The notes: generated from the sequence alone by a model not told the origin. Shown: positions 8,842-17,622, counted from the stretch's first letter. The stretch: 30,659 bases of DNA from Bacteroidales bacterium (GCA_900755985.1 CAAEIL010000177.1:1-30659), one strand, 5' to 3'. Program-made: numbers and translations.

Positions 8842-9249
8842 ATGTTATTAGCTTTCTCATCATCTACTATTGGCTCCTTGGTTATATTATTGGCTATCGT
8901 CGCTGTTGTTTTTCTCTTTATCGTGCCCTTTTGGCGTATCTTCCAAAAAGCAGGCTATCCCGGATGGGCAATACTCGTCCCTATCTACAATTCCATAGTA
9001 CAATTACAGGTTGCAAAACTTAGCCCCTGGCTTATTTTAGTTTATCTTTTGGCTCTTATCCCCTTTGTCGGAATAATTGTTTCGCTGTTTATGAGCATAC
9101 TCGTCACCATCAAACTCGGACAGGCATTCAACAAAAGCACAGGTTTCATCATAGGCATGTTCTTCCTTCCGTTTATCTTTATTCCCATTCTCGGTTACGG
9201 AAACAGCCAATATGATTTTGACGAAGAATACGAAGTAGAAGTCGCCTGA
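8842..9249 (+). CDS. DUF5684-type small integral membrane protein
   Basis: A 135-residue protein with three to four hydrophobic helices: residues about 10-32, a second segment within 50-90, and 100-122. The conserved core WRIFQKAGYPGWAILVPIYN (residues about 32-51) and the later KLGQAFNKSTGFIIGMFFLPFIF are hallmarks of DUF5684 family proteins, which occur in many Bacteroidota, Actinobacteria and Firmicutes. The C-terminus is acidic (YDFDEEYEVEVA). The function is unknown; the family is sometimes found near signal peptidase or secretion genes, but nothing here links it to one. It has its own likely promoter (8802-8809) and ends before a bidirectional terminator, so it is probably monocistronic. 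Confidence 0.85.
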   Translation: MLLAFSSSTIGSLVILLAIVAVVFLFIVPFWRIFQKAGYPGWAILVPIYNSIVQLQVAKLSPWLILVYLLALIPFVGIIVSLFMSILVTIKLGQAFNKSTGFIIGMFFLPFIFIPILGYGNSQYDFDEEYEVEVA

Positions 9250-9296
9250 CACGCTCGGACAAATTCACTACTGACACACTCTTCAAAAAATACAAT

Positions 9297-9343
9297 CATC
9301 AAAAAAACGCGCTTCGGCAATGCCGTCGCGCGTTTTTTTGATG
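9297..9343. terminator. Bidirectional intrinsic terminator between convergent genes
   Basis: A perfect 16-bp stem (9297-9312 pairing with 9328-9343) starts with CATCAAAAAAACGCGC and ends with its complement, so each strand has a GC-rich stem followed by seven T. The 15-base loop holds a smaller CGGC/GCCG stem. It lies between the DUF5684-type gene (plus) and the acyltransferase gene (minus), and should terminate both transcripts. Confidence 0.9.
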
Positions 9344-9364
9344 TACAACTTGTAATGCCGGGCG

Positions 9365-10387
9365 TTAAGCGCGAGCAAGGATGCGTGTCAGTCGCGGACG
9401 TCGGTTTACAATGTATGCCAGAACAATGGTAATGGCAAAAATCAGAGGAACACGTATCCACGCAGGACGCAAATCTATGATTGCAAGCATGACCAGGCCA
9501 TGAAGCAGGTAAATCTCCAGCGATATCTTACCTAAAAAAGTCCAAAGGCGACTGCGCGACAGGTCGACAAGCGACATCAGAGCAACAAACGCTACTACCG
9601 AAAAAACAATCAGCACATTATGCCCCAATGTCAATACCTTGTCGCTATATTCCATACCGACAGCCAATACGGCTGCCATTATTGCAAAACTGATAACCAA
9701 CAGCGTGCAGCGACGTTTGAGAAAATTTTGTATCTGCCTATGATACAAACCGCAATAAATACCCATTGGGAACCCTATAAGCGAGGTAAACCAAGAATAT
9801 TCCAAGACAAAACGGAAAAGTACATACATAGCCATGGTTCCGGCAAGAATCATTGCGGCAAATAACTGAGGTCTTGAAATAAGTCTCCGGCACAAGAAAA
9901 ATAAAATATAAAAAGCTGTAAGAGGATACAAAAACCAGGTATTAGGAACAATAGTATAACCGTTTTTGAGAAAAGCCAATATGCGTCCTATGATACCGCC
10001 GTCGCCTAAAAGCATGATAAATGCCATGGTCATCAGTATCAGAAAAATCTGCAGCGGGAGATAGCTGCCGATTCTGCGAGGCAAAAATCCATCAAAATAA
10101 TCCGGCCGAGAGGCCGACACCATGAGTCCGTATCCCGAGAAAAAGAAGAATACCGCCACGACAGCCACGCCAAGGTTGATAAAGATTTTGATAATAAACC
10201 ACGGTGCCCCTGCCAAAATAAAACCATGATAGGCAAGATGATGAAAGACTATCAAGACTGCAAGGATTCCGCGCCAGGATGCCATATTGGTACGTTCCAA
10301 AGGGCCAACGGTACGACGGTCCTTCGGAACGGTAAATAAAGCGATTAAAGCAGCAGCAAATAATATGACTGCAAGAGGATATTCCAT
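9365..10387 (-). CDS. Acyltransferase family 3 membrane protein (OafA/YrhL-like)
   Basis: A 340-residue polytopic membrane protein with about ten hydrophobic helices. The signature SWRGILAVLIVFHHLAYHGF (residues about 37-56), with its HH pair, matches the catalytic region of integral-membrane O-acyltransferases (Acyl_transf_3). FFFFSGYGLM (about 80-89) and the late ISLEIYLLHGLVM segment are also typical. Such proteins transfer acetyl or other acyl groups from cytoplasmic acyl-CoA to polysaccharide, lipid or peptide substrates at the membrane. It is the last gene of the dxr operon, 29 bases after the M49 peptidase gene, and ends 22 bases before the bidirectional terminator. The acceptor is unknown; an envelope glycan is the likeliest guess. 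Confidence 0.87.
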   Translation of the reverse strand: MEYPLAVILFAAALIALFTVPKDRRTVGPLERTNMASWRGILAVLIVFHHLAYHGFILAGAPWFIIKIFINLGVAVVAVFFFFSGYGLMVSASRPDYFDGFLPRRIGSYLPLQIFLILMTMAFIMLLGDGGIIGRILAFLKNGYTIVPNTWFLYPLTAFYILFFLCRRLISRPQLFAAMILAGTMAMYVLFRFVLEYSWFTSLIGFPMGIYCGLYHRQIQNFLKRRCTLLVISFAIMAAVLAVGMEYSDKVLTLGHNVLIVFSVVAFVALMSLVDLSRSRLWTFLGKISLEIYLLHGLVMLAIIDLRPAWIRVPLIFAITIVLAYIVNRRPRLTRILARA

Positions 10388-10416
10388 ATCAAAAAGCGAG
10401 CCGGGGGGCGAAATTG

Positions 10417-12423
10417 TTATTTGGTCAACGGAGAATAATCTTGCGAGTAGCGTAGCATCTGCGAAGGATAATCTTCGGTGTAGCTTACGCGTACGTCGAC
10501 AGGAGCGCCGTTGGCGTCTTTGACAAGTTCATAGACGGGGTTGACAAAGCCACGGTAGGGAGCGATGTCAAGATGTGAGTAACGTTCGAGGACCTCGGCG
10601 TGAAGCGCGGGGTCGACCTTGACGGCGTAATCTTCGACAAGTTTGGCACCTGCTTCGTAGTCGCCCTCGGACTTGATGCGCTGAATCTCGCCGAGAAGCT
10701 GACCGAACAGATTGCGGAGCTTGCCGTAGTCGTTTATCTGTACGTATGTTTTGCCGTTTTTCTTTACAAGTTCGACGACATTGTCTTTCTGACCGTGTTT
10801 CAGAGCCCAGGCGGCGATAAGCTGACGGTTGCGCATATGGGCTTCTTCGATGTCCTTGCCGGGTTCGATGCGCATGAGCTGCGTCATGAGACCGTTGAGC
10901 ATATATTTGTAATATTCGGCTTTGTAAGCTTCAGGGTTATCAAGCAGACCGAGTTCGACGAGTTTGGGGTCGGCAAGATAATAGAGGGCGAAGAGGTCAG
11001 CGCGAGTTTCCTCGAGTGTAGAGCCATGAGCCTTGAGGGCTTCGGAGCTGACACCGGGGAGCAGTTTGCCCGAACCGTGTCCGAGACATTCGTGAAGGTC
11101 GGTATGCAGGTTGTCGGTTATGAACAGATAGTCGTCCAGGAGCTTGCGAGTGGGCTCGTCGATGACAAACTCTTCGTTGAAGCCGTTGCCATGCGAAGCC
11201 TCGTCGTATGCCTGAGTGATATTTTCGAGTGTAACCGATTTGGAGCCGTGTGCGGCGCGAATCCAGTCGGCATTGGGCAGATTGATGCCGATAGGCGTTG
11301 CGGGATACGAGTCACCGGCGAGTATGGCGGCGGTAATCACCTTGGCCGAGACGCCTTTGACTTTTTCCTTGCGGAAGCGAGGGTCGACGGGCGAGCGGTC
11401 CTCGAACCATTGAGCGTTCGAGGACAGCACTTCGGTGCGATGGCTGGCTTTTTCGTTCTTGAAGTTGACAATTGATTCCCACGAGCCTTTCATTCCCAAG
11501 GGGTCGCCGTAGGTTTCGATAAAGCCATTGATAAAGTCGACTTTCGATGCTGTATCGTCGGCCCATAGTATCGAATATTTGTCAAAAGTCTTAAGGTCGC
11601 CGGTAGTGTAATAATCGATGAGGGCCTCAATGGTAGCGTGCTGAGCGGGATTTTCGGCATATTTGTCGGCCTCGCGCAAATATTTGACAATCTGCTCGAT
11701 AGCCTTGGAATAACGGCCGCCTACGCGATATGTTTCTTCGACAAGTTTGCCGTCTTTTTTGACAAGGCGCGAGTTGAGTCCGTAGCTTATGGGCGTAAGG
11801 TCGGTCGAGTCTTTCTGCGCGTCATAGAAAGCTTCGACTTCGGCCTGAGTGACGCCGTCGCCGTAGAAGTTGCAGGCCGAGGTGACGATGAGGTCCTGAC
11901 CGGCGGCCTGATTGACACGCTTGGGATAGCGTGCGGGATTGAATATGACGTCTGCGAGGTCGGCACCCTGAGTCTTGTCATCGAAATTAGCGGCATACTG
12001 GGCATCGAAGAACTCACGCGAAAATCCGGGTACGAACTTGTCCATCGAGTAGTGATGATGTATACCGTTGGCAAACCATACTTGTTTGAGGTACTTCTCG
12101 AAGGCCTTGAAGTCGGCCGAGTTGCGGTCACCTTTATACTGAAGGTAAATTTTTTCGAGGACAGGTCGCAGGCGAAGGTTTGCCTCGCAGTTCTGATCCC
12201 AGAGTATGTCGCGACCGACAAGCGCGGCCTGCGTCAGATTATATACAAGGAGTTTCTGATTCAGTGTCAGAGAATCGAAATCGGGCACCTGATAGCGCAG
12301 GACCTCGATGTCAGCGAAACGGTCGACTGTATAGTCGAAGTCTTTTTTGTCGTTAGCCATGGCGTTAAAAGATAATGTCATGCCGAGTGCGGCGGCGATG
12401 GCTTTTGTGGATGAGAGATTCAT
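10417..12423 (-). CDS. Dipeptidyl peptidase III-like zinc metallopeptidase (family M49), exported
   Basis: A 668-residue protein. The zinc motif HECLGH at residues 444-449 and the downstream EETRAD at 471-476 correspond to the HExxxH and EExRAE motifs of peptidase family M49, which removes dipeptides from peptide N-termini. The final Glu of the classical second motif is Asp here. NFYGDGVTQAEVEAFY (about 185-200) and the substrate-binding region upstream are also in place. The N-terminus (MNLSSTKAIAAALGMTLSFNAMAND) looks like a signal peptide with an AMA-N cleavage site, so the enzyme probably acts in the periplasm, unlike cytosolic eukaryotic DPP III. Length fits bacterial members of about 670 residues. 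Orthologues in Bacteroides have sometimes been labelled dihydrofolate reductase, which this sequence does not support. It sits 31 bases after the rlmI-like gene and 29 bases before the acyltransferase gene. Confidence 0.9.
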   Translation of the reverse strand: MNLSSTKAIAAALGMTLSFNAMANDKKDFDYTVDRFADIEVLRYQVPDFDSLTLNQKLLVYNLTQAALVGRDILWDQNCEANLRLRPVLEKIYLQYKGDRNSADFKAFEKYLKQVWFANGIHHHYSMDKFVPGFSREFFDAQYAANFDDKTQGADLADVIFNPARYPKRVNQAAGQDLIVTSACNFYGDGVTQAEVEAFYDAQKDSTDLTPISYGLNSRLVKKDGKLVEETYRVGGRYSKAIEQIVKYLREADKYAENPAQHATIEALIDYYTTGDLKTFDKYSILWADDTASKVDFINGFIETYGDPLGMKGSWESIVNFKNEKASHRTEVLSSNAQWFEDRSPVDPRFRKEKVKGVSAKVITAAILAGDSYPATPIGINLPNADWIRAAHGSKSVTLENITQAYDEASHGNGFNEEFVIDEPTRKLLDDYLFITDNLHTDLHECLGHGSGKLLPGVSSEALKAHGSTLEETRADLFALYYLADPKLVELGLLDNPEAYKAEYYKYMLNGLMTQLMRIEPGKDIEEAHMRNRQLIAAWALKHGQKDNVVELVKKNGKTYVQINDYGKLRNLFGQLLGEIQRIKSEGDYEAGAKLVEDYAVKVDPALHAEVLERYSHLDIAPYRGFVNPVYELVKDANGAPVDVRVSYTEDYPSQMLRYSQDYSPLTK

Positions 12424-12454
12424 TATATATGTAAAATTTGATATTTCGTATTGC

Positions 12455-13672
12455 TTATTCGACGTAAAGGATGAGACCTTTGAGGTACTCGCCCTCGGGA
12501 TGGTAGATGTTGACGGGATGGTCGGCGGGCTGGGTCAGCTGGTGCAGAATGCGTACACGCCGCCGGGTCTGCGCGGCGGCCGAAAAGACGGCAAGGCGGA
12601 ACTGCTCTTTGGTGATGGCCTGCGAGCACGAGAAGGTGAAGAGTATGCCGCCGGGGGCTATGCGCGAGATTGCAGCGGCATTGAGACGCTGATATCCGCG
12701 AAGAGCGTTGCGTATTGCCGAGCGATGTTTGGCGAAAGCCGGAGGGTCAAGGACTATAAGGTCGTACTGCCCATTGTCTACAGTGTCGAGGTACTTGAAA
12801 GCATCGACGGCAAACGAGCGGTGAGGGACACCTGATTCGAACATCGAAGCATAGCGGGCGCCGGGACCGAAGTTCAGAGCGACGTTGGCGTCAGTGAGGC
12901 TGATGGCCTTGGCCGATGAGTCGACCGAGTCGACCGAGACGGCAGCGCCGCGCAATGCGTAAACCGAGAAACCGCCGGTATAGCAGAATGTATTCAGGAC
13001 ACGGCGTCCGCGTGCATAATGCTCAAGCAGCGAGCGGTTGTCACGCTGGTCGACAAAGAAACCGGTTTTTTGACCTTTAAGCCAGTCGACATGGAAGCTG
13101 AGACCGTTCTCGATGGCGACGTCGTTGGTGAAAGAACCGCGAATATAGTCGTTGACAGGATCGAGACGTGCCTTGTAGGGCAGTGTTGTCTCGCTTTTGT
13201 AGTACACACTGCTGATATTGAGACCTGGGATGTCCATGAGCGCGTCGGCTATTGTCTCGCGGGCAAAGTGCATACCCGGCGAGTGCGCCTGCATGACTGC
13301 CGTAGGCCCGTAGATGTCGACAATGAGTCCGGGCAGAAAATCGCCCTCGCCGTGCACCAGTCTGAAAGCGTCATTGTCGTCGCGCATCAGGCCCAGAGTG
13401 CGTCGCAGAGCAAAGGCGTCACTGATGCGGGTACGGTAATACGCGTCGTCAATGACCGTGTCGTCGAACGAGAGCATGCGTACCATTATCGAGCCTATCT
13501 GAATGTGTCCGACGCCGAGCACACGTCCGTCAGAAGCTAATACACGGACTATATCACCCTCGGCTATGCCTTCGGGCTGTGAGACCACTGCTCCTGAGAA
13601 AACCCAGGGATGAAAGCGGTCGAGCGAGTCTTCTTTGCCTCGCTTGAGGCGTATTTCGGGATATGCTGTCAT
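12455..13672 (-). CDS. rlmI: Class I SAM-dependent 23S rRNA methyltransferase, RlmI-like
   Basis: A 405-residue cytoplasmic enzyme. The first ~80 residues form a PUA-like RNA-binding domain (RGKEDSLDRFHPWVFSGAV, then GDIVRVLASDGRVLGVG). A middle EEHD-like segment has KTGFFVDQRDNR. The C-terminal Rossmann methyltransferase domain has NTFCYTGGFSVYAL, the LDPPAFAKH catalytic loop near residue 308, and FTFSCSQ near 346-352, whose Cys349 matches the catalytic cysteine of m5C methyltransferases. The family methylates 23S rRNA cytosine (C1962 in E. coli). Its ATG overlaps the rseP stop by four bases (ATGA), showing translational coupling inside the dxr operon. The exact target base in this organism is inferred from the family. 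Confidence 0.9.
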   Translation of the reverse strand: MTAYPEIRLKRGKEDSLDRFHPWVFSGAVVSQPEGIAEGDIVRVLASDGRVLGVGHIQIGSIMVRMLSFDDTVIDDAYYRTRISDAFALRRTLGLMRDDNDAFRLVHGEGDFLPGLIVDIYGPTAVMQAHSPGMHFARETIADALMDIPGLNISSVYYKSETTLPYKARLDPVNDYIRGSFTNDVAIENGLSFHVDWLKGQKTGFFVDQRDNRSLLEHYARGRRVLNTFCYTGGFSVYALRGAAVSVDSVDSSAKAISLTDANVALNFGPGARYASMFESGVPHRSFAVDAFKYLDTVDNGQYDLIVLDPPAFAKHRSAIRNALRGYQRLNAAAISRIAPGGILFTFSCSQAITKEQFRLAVFSAAAQTRRRVRILHQLTQPADHPVNIYHPEGEYLKGLILYVE

Positions 13673-15138
13673 TTGAGGAAGAAACGGTAAATGTCGTTAG
13701 CGTTGGCATAAATCAACAACAGGAACAGGAAGGCCATGCCGCAGATCTGAGCATACTCCAGAACTTTGATCGACGGCTTGCGTCGGGTTATTATCTCCCA
13801 AAGGACAAAAACGACATGGCCGCCGTCGAGCGCCGGAATGGGCAGGATGTTCATGAAGGCGAGAATCACTGACAGGAATGCTGTAATCTGCCAGAATGAA
13901 TACCAGTTCCACTGGTCAGGGTAGAGGTTGCCGATAGCGCCGAAGCCACCGAGACTCTCGGCACCGGTTTTGGTGAAAAGCAGTTTGAGCGACGAGACAT
14001 AAGTAACAAGACGGTCGGTGCCGTCGGTCACTCCTTTAGGTACAGACTGCAGGAAGTTGTAGTGTACCTCCTCGACGGGATAAATTTCGGTGATAGGCTT
14101 CATCTGGACGCCGATTTTGCCGTCCGAATTGACGGCACAGTCCGTGGTGACGGTTTTGTCGTCGCGGAGGATAGTCAGTGTCACTGTCTTGTTGGCGTTC
14201 TTTTTGAGCAGCGGGACGAAGTCGCTGTAAGCGGGTGTGGTGTCGTTGTTGACGCACACTATGCGGTCGCCGGCACGAATGTCGGCCTTGGCCGCGTTTT
14301 CGCCGGGAACGATATCGCCGATGGCAACAGGGAAGCGCGGCGCGATTGCCGGCCCTTCAAGATTGGCCAGCGACTCGAGCGTACCCCCGGGATTTACGAT
14401 TTCGACAGTGTCTTTATGGTTGCGCAACACCGTGATGCGAGCCCCGTCCTGAAGCATGTCCCACATATCTTCCTTGGCATCAAGGGCCTTACCATTGACA
14501 GCCAGCGGGATGTCACCGGTGCGGAAACCGGCTTTCTCCAATTGTTCGACATAGTCGAAACCCTCGTAGGTATCGCGATACTGGACAACGCGGTCACCCC
14601 AGTACCAGGCGATGCCTATGTAGATAATGATGGCGAGAATGAAGTTGAAGAGCACGCCGGCCACCATGACCATGAGTCTGGGGAAAGGTTTCTTGGCACG
14701 GAACTCCCATGGTTCGGGTTCCTTGGCAAGCTGATTGGCGTCGGTGGTCTCGTCGACCATGCCGGCTATCGAGCAATAACCGCCCAAAGGCAGCCAGCCA
14801 AGGCCATAGAGCGTGTCACGCCAGGTCGGCTTTGCTCCCGGCTCGGCAGGATGCGGTTTCCCGACCTTGATGGTTCGCAGGGCACGCGGTTCTTCTTCGA
14901 CGGTCTCATTGCCGGCGGCGTCTTTGACCTTCTTCTTTTTGGTCCATGCTATAAGCTGGAGTGTGCCCTTGCGCGGGTCGTACTTGGCAAGCGAGAACCA
15001 TGGGTTGAAAAACAGATAGAAGCGCTCGACGCGCATGCCGTAGATACGTGCAAAAAGGTAGTGGCCGAATTCGTGGATGGTCACCAGAATGACGAATGCG
15101 AGTATAAGCTGCGCGGCTTTGATAAGAAATGTTTCCAT
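13669..15138 (-). CDS. rseP: RIP-type site-2 zinc metalloprotease RseP
   Basis: An intramembrane protease of 489 residues that cleaves transmembrane segments of anti-sigma factors or signal-peptide remnants in the inner membrane. The active site HEFGH is at residues 22-26 within the first helix, and the second metal motif NILPIPALDGGH is at about 430-441. Two PDZ-like regions lie between (about 195-260 and 275-345). GWLPLGGYCSIAGM marks the conserved membrane re-entrant loop. Between residues about 50 and 105 there is a lysine- and glutamate-rich insert (WTKKKKVKDAAGNETVEEE) that is longer than I expect for Bacteroides homologues. It follows dxr by 77 bases and is coupled to the rlmI-like gene. 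An ECF sigma/anti-sigma pair lies about 2 kb upstream and could hold a substrate, but that link is only a hypothesis. Confidence 0.95.
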   Translation of the reverse strand: METFLIKAAQLILAFVILVTIHEFGHYLFARIYGMRVERFYLFFNPWFSLAKYDPRKGTLQLIAWTKKKKVKDAAGNETVEEEPRALRTIKVGKPHPAEPGAKPTWRDTLYGLGWLPLGGYCSIAGMVDETTDANQLAKEPEPWEFRAKKPFPRLMVMVAGVLFNFILAIIIYIGIAWYWGDRVVQYRDTYEGFDYVEQLEKAGFRTGDIPLAVNGKALDAKEDMWDMLQDGARITVLRNHKDTVEIVNPGGTLESLANLEGPAIAPRFPVAIGDIVPGENAAKADIRAGDRIVCVNNDTTPAYSDFVPLLKKNANKTVTLTILRDDKTVTTDCAVNSDGKIGVQMKPITEIYPVEEVHYNFLQSVPKGVTDGTDRLVTYVSSLKLLFTKTGAESLGGFGAIGNLYPDQWNWYSFWQITAFLSVILAFMNILPIPALDGGHVVFVLWEIITRRKPSIKVLEYAQICGMAFLFLLLIYANANDIYRFFLK

Positions 15139-15215
15139 TGTTTGCAGTTGAATAACGCGGAGTGTCGGCCATCTTGGCGGCTGCCGCGTCTATGCTGTTA
15201 TTGTTGGGGGAGAAA

Positions 15216-16376
15216 TTATTTTGTTACTATATAATTTTCGGCTATACGCCGAGTCGCAGCGTCGATTTGGAGCAAGTCGTCAAGCGAGGGTTCGGCGACG
15301 AAAGGCACGCTTTCGAGGGCGTTGACAATGATGGGGTAGATTTGGCCGAAGGGAATGCGGCCTTTGAGGAATGAGCTGTTGGCGACTTCGTTGGCGGCAT
15401 TGATTACGCAGGCCGTATTGCCTCCGCGTTCGAGGGCCAAGTTTGCCAGTGTCAGGCATGGGAAACGCACCGGGTCGGGTTCTTCGAAGCTGAGAGCCGC
15501 GATATGACTGAGTTCGAGACGTGGGGCCACACGGTCGAGGCGCGTTTTTTCGCCTAAGGCGAACGCTATGGGCAACTTCATATCCGGGACGCCGAGCTGG
15601 GCTTTTACAGCTCCGTCCTTAAACTCGACCATCGAATGTACTATTGACTGTGGATGCACGACGGCGCGTATACGTTTTGCCTCGATGCCGAACAGGTGGT
15701 AGGCTTCGATAATCTCGAAGGCTTTGTTGAGCATCGATGCTGAGTCGACAGTGATTTTAGCGCCCATCGACCAATTGGGATGCCTGAGAGCATCTGCAGC
15801 GGTGGCGCGGGAAATTTCATCGGCTGACCAGGTCCTGAAAGGTCCTCCGGAGGCTGTAATGATGAGCCTGCGCACCGATTCGGGGTCTTCGCCCATAAGG
15901 CACTGCGCTATGGCCGAGTGTTCCGAATCAACCGGAAAGATGCGTGAGGGCGAGCTGCTGAGCAAGCGGTTAATGATGCCACCGGCGACAACAAGGGTTT
16001 CCTTGTTAGCCAAAGCTATGTCCTTGCCTGCTTTTATAGCGCGTGTAGTTGGTATGAGTCCGGAAAAGCCGACGGTGGCGCTGAGCACCATGTCGACATC
16101 GTCGCGGACGACGGCATCGGCGAGGGCATTTGCGCCGCAGGCGGTCTCGATGCCCAATGGCGCCAAGGCTTCGTGCAGTTGTCCGTAAAGGTCTTCGCGG
16201 GCAATGACAGCGACGGCGGGACGGTACTTCCGGGCCTGTTCGATGAGCAGGTCGACACGCGTGCCGGCGGCAAGCACCGAAACGGAGTAATGGCCGGCAT
16301 ATTCACTGACAATCTCAAGCGCCTGTGTGCCTATCGACCCGGTTGAGCCTATTATTGCAAGTCTTTTCTGTTTCAT
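15216..16376 (-). CDS. dxr: 1-deoxy-D-xylulose 5-phosphate reductoisomerase
   Basis: This enzyme converts DXP to 2-C-methyl-D-erythritol 4-phosphate with NADPH, the committed step of the MEP isoprenoid pathway. The ATG at 16374-16376 gives 386 residues, the normal family length, and starts directly with the NADPH-binding motif IGSTGSIGTQAL. The frame is open upstream to 16433, but that extension would run across the promoter's -7 box. Seen in order are ALANKETLV, the metal-binding PVDSEHSA (Asp and Glu ligands), ASGGPFRTW, HPNWSMGAKITVDSASMLNK and the C-terminal NAANEVA. It heads the operon dxr-rseP-rlmI-M49 peptidase-acyltransferase, with a consensus promoter 55 bases upstream. The dxr-rseP adjacency is common in Bacteroidota. 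Confidence 0.96.
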   Translation of the reverse strand: MKQKRLAIIGSTGSIGTQALEIVSEYAGHYSVSVLAAGTRVDLLIEQARKYRPAVAVIAREDLYGQLHEALAPLGIETACGANALADAVVRDDVDMVLSATVGFSGLIPTTRAIKAGKDIALANKETLVVAGGIINRLLSSSPSRIFPVDSEHSAIAQCLMGEDPESVRRLIITASGGPFRTWSADEISRATAADALRHPNWSMGAKITVDSASMLNKAFEIIEAYHLFGIEAKRIRAVVHPQSIVHSMVEFKDGAVKAQLGVPDMKLPIAFALGEKTRLDRVAPRLELSHIAALSFEEPDPVRFPCLTLANLALERGGNTACVINAANEVANSSFLKGRIPFGQIYPIIVNALESVPFVAEPSLDDLLQIDAATRRIAENYIVTK

Positions 16377-16430
16377 GTAGATTGAACGGCTGCTGTCTGT
16401 ATCATTAAAAGCGTAGGCCGCAATTAGCCG

Positions 16431-16462
16431 CAAAGTTAGCGAAAAAAGCCCGAAAACACAAA
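16431..16462 (-). promoter_or_regulatory. Promoter of the dxr-rseP-rlmI operon
   Basis: On the minus strand, TAACTTTG (16431-16438) is preceded by TTTG (16459-16462) with a 20-base spacer, an exact Bacteroidota promoter. Transcription should start near 16425, giving a leader of about 50 bases. A weak GCCAC/GTGGC hairpin (about 16465-16485) just upstream could be the 3' end of the preceding transcript. Confidence 0.78.
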
Positions 16463-16613
16463 CGCCACAGCGATAAGCCGTGGCTGTTTAGTAGTTTGAT
16501 AAATTTTTGATAAATTTTTCTGACGTATGCCGTTTGGACGAGCGACGAACGCTTATGACAAGCGGAGAACGTGCTGCTTGATATCGCCGGGAATCGGCAG
16601 CCCGCGAGGGATG

Positions 16614-17102
16614 TCATTTGCTGCGGGCAGGAGTGTTGCGTTTGCGATGTTTGGCAAAGTGTGTCATCACTTCTTTGCGGAAAGTCTCTTCGGCGCTCTT
16701 AAGCTTGACCAACTGTCGGGGAGTGAGCAAGTTCTTGAACTGCTCGAAGTAACGCATTTCTATTTCAGACTCGGTTTTTTTCTGTTCGAAAAGAGCACGC
16801 GCGGTATTCTCGCACTCGGTGGCCGACGCATTGGGATTGTTGAGGGTGCGCTGTTCGAGGACTTTGGTCTCGCGGCCCACCTGCTCGAGTTCTTCGCACA
16901 TTTTGTCGTAGACCGGGAAAAACTTGTTGGCTTCGTCGCGTGAGAGATCAAGCTCGCGAGTCAGCACCTGATGCTGATAATGACGAAGACGCTCGATGTA
17001 CTGCTCGTATTTATCGGCGGGAGCAGACAAAGGTTCGGCCTGCACGTATGCAGGAACCGTGAGCAGGGCAAGTATGAAAATGATTATTGCTTTACGATGC
17101 AT
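16614..17102 (-). CDS. Spy/CpxP-like periplasmic helical protein, hypothetical
   Basis: A 162-residue protein from the ATG at 17100-17102, which is followed immediately by a signal peptide (MHRKAIIIFILALLTVPAYVQA). The frame is open further upstream but would overlap the preceding gene. The mature part is almost entirely charged alpha-helix: LSRDEANKFFPVYDKMCEELEQ, a long Glu/Lys-rich middle, and LTPRQLVKLKSAEETF near the end. That LxxEQ/LTxxQ-like layout recalls Spy/CpxP periplasmic chaperones and adaptors, although sequence identity to them is not evident. It is the third gene of the sigma/anti-sigma cluster, 31 bases after the putative anti-sigma gene, so a role as an envelope-stress output or sensor is plausible. 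The basic tail (KHRKRNTPARSK) is unusual. Confidence 0.75.
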   Translation of the reverse strand: MHRKAIIIFILALLTVPAYVQAEPLSAPADKYEQYIERLRHYQHQVLTRELDLSRDEANKFFPVYDKMCEELEQVGRETKVLEQRTLNNPNASATECENTARALFEQKKTESEIEMRYFEQFKNLLTPRQLVKLKSAEETFRKEVMTHFAKHRKRNTPARSK

Positions 17103-17133
17103 TTGCTTAGAGAGAAATTTAAACTCGCGGGGC

Positions 17134-17622
17134 TCATTCAGAGAGTTCGAGCGAGTCGGGCTGAAGCGCTGCGGCCATTGCGGCAGAGTCTTCTTCGGTA
17201 TAGTTTTCCATCCACATGTCGTAGATGTCCGACTGCGTAAAGTCGCTGACGATGTATTCTTCAATCACCTGCTCGTCAGAGGCGGCTTCGGCAAGAATGG
17301 GATCGTTGTCAAAAGTAATTTCTTTGTCGGAACCGGCCATAAGGGTAAACATTTTAAGCATACACCATACGCCGGCAAACATAGCGGCCATATAAACATA
17401 GGGCCGGCATGCCTGCCATGGTGTGCGCCGCGGCGCGACACGTGGTTTTTCGACTTCGTCGCGATGGGGCAGCGACTGCTCCATCTTTGCGGCGAAATCG
17501 GCAAAGTAGCCATCGGGGACGGTTAATCCGTCCCGATGGCCTGCTTTGACGAATACGTTATTTTCTTCTTTCATCTTGTGGCGAAAAAGGTTTTTGAAGC
17601 GTTTGTCATTATGACGCCCCAT
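17134..17622 (-). CDS. Putative single-pass membrane anti-sigma factor
   Basis: A 162-residue protein that follows the ECF sigma factor gene by 20 bases. The N-terminal cytoplasmic part contains VPDGYFADFAAKMEQSLP (about 35-52), a segment seen in many Bacteroidota proteins encoded directly after ECF sigma factors. One transmembrane helix follows (about 73-96, YVYMAAMFAGVWCMLKMF). An acidic periplasmic tail (about 97-162) lacks a recognisable domain. It has no HxxxCxxC zinc anti-sigma motif, so the anti-sigma role rests on position and topology. Met17 (17572-17574) is an alternative start, and neither start has a strong ribosome-binding site. If it is an anti-sigma factor, its release could depend on regulated proteolysis, for which RseP is a candidate. 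Confidence 0.68.
   Translation of the reverse strand: MGRHNDKRFKNLFRHKMKEENNVFVKAGHRDGLTVPDGYFADFAAKMEQSLPHRDEVEKPRVAPRRTPWQACRPYVYMAAMFAGVWCMLKMFTLMAGSDKEITFDNDPILAEAASDEQVIEEYIVSDFTQSDIYDMWMENYTEEDSAAMAAALQPDSLELSE

Noticed and set aside
10600..11475. Plus-strand open frame opposite the M49 peptidase gene
   Set aside because: It is antisense to a gene with clear zinc motifs and has no signal or domain of its own.
14062..15234. Long plus-strand open frame (390 codons) opposite rseP
   Set aside because: It is fully antisense to an unmistakable RseP with both metal motifs. Its translation shows no domain, and the codon bias of the real gene keeps the opposite frame open.
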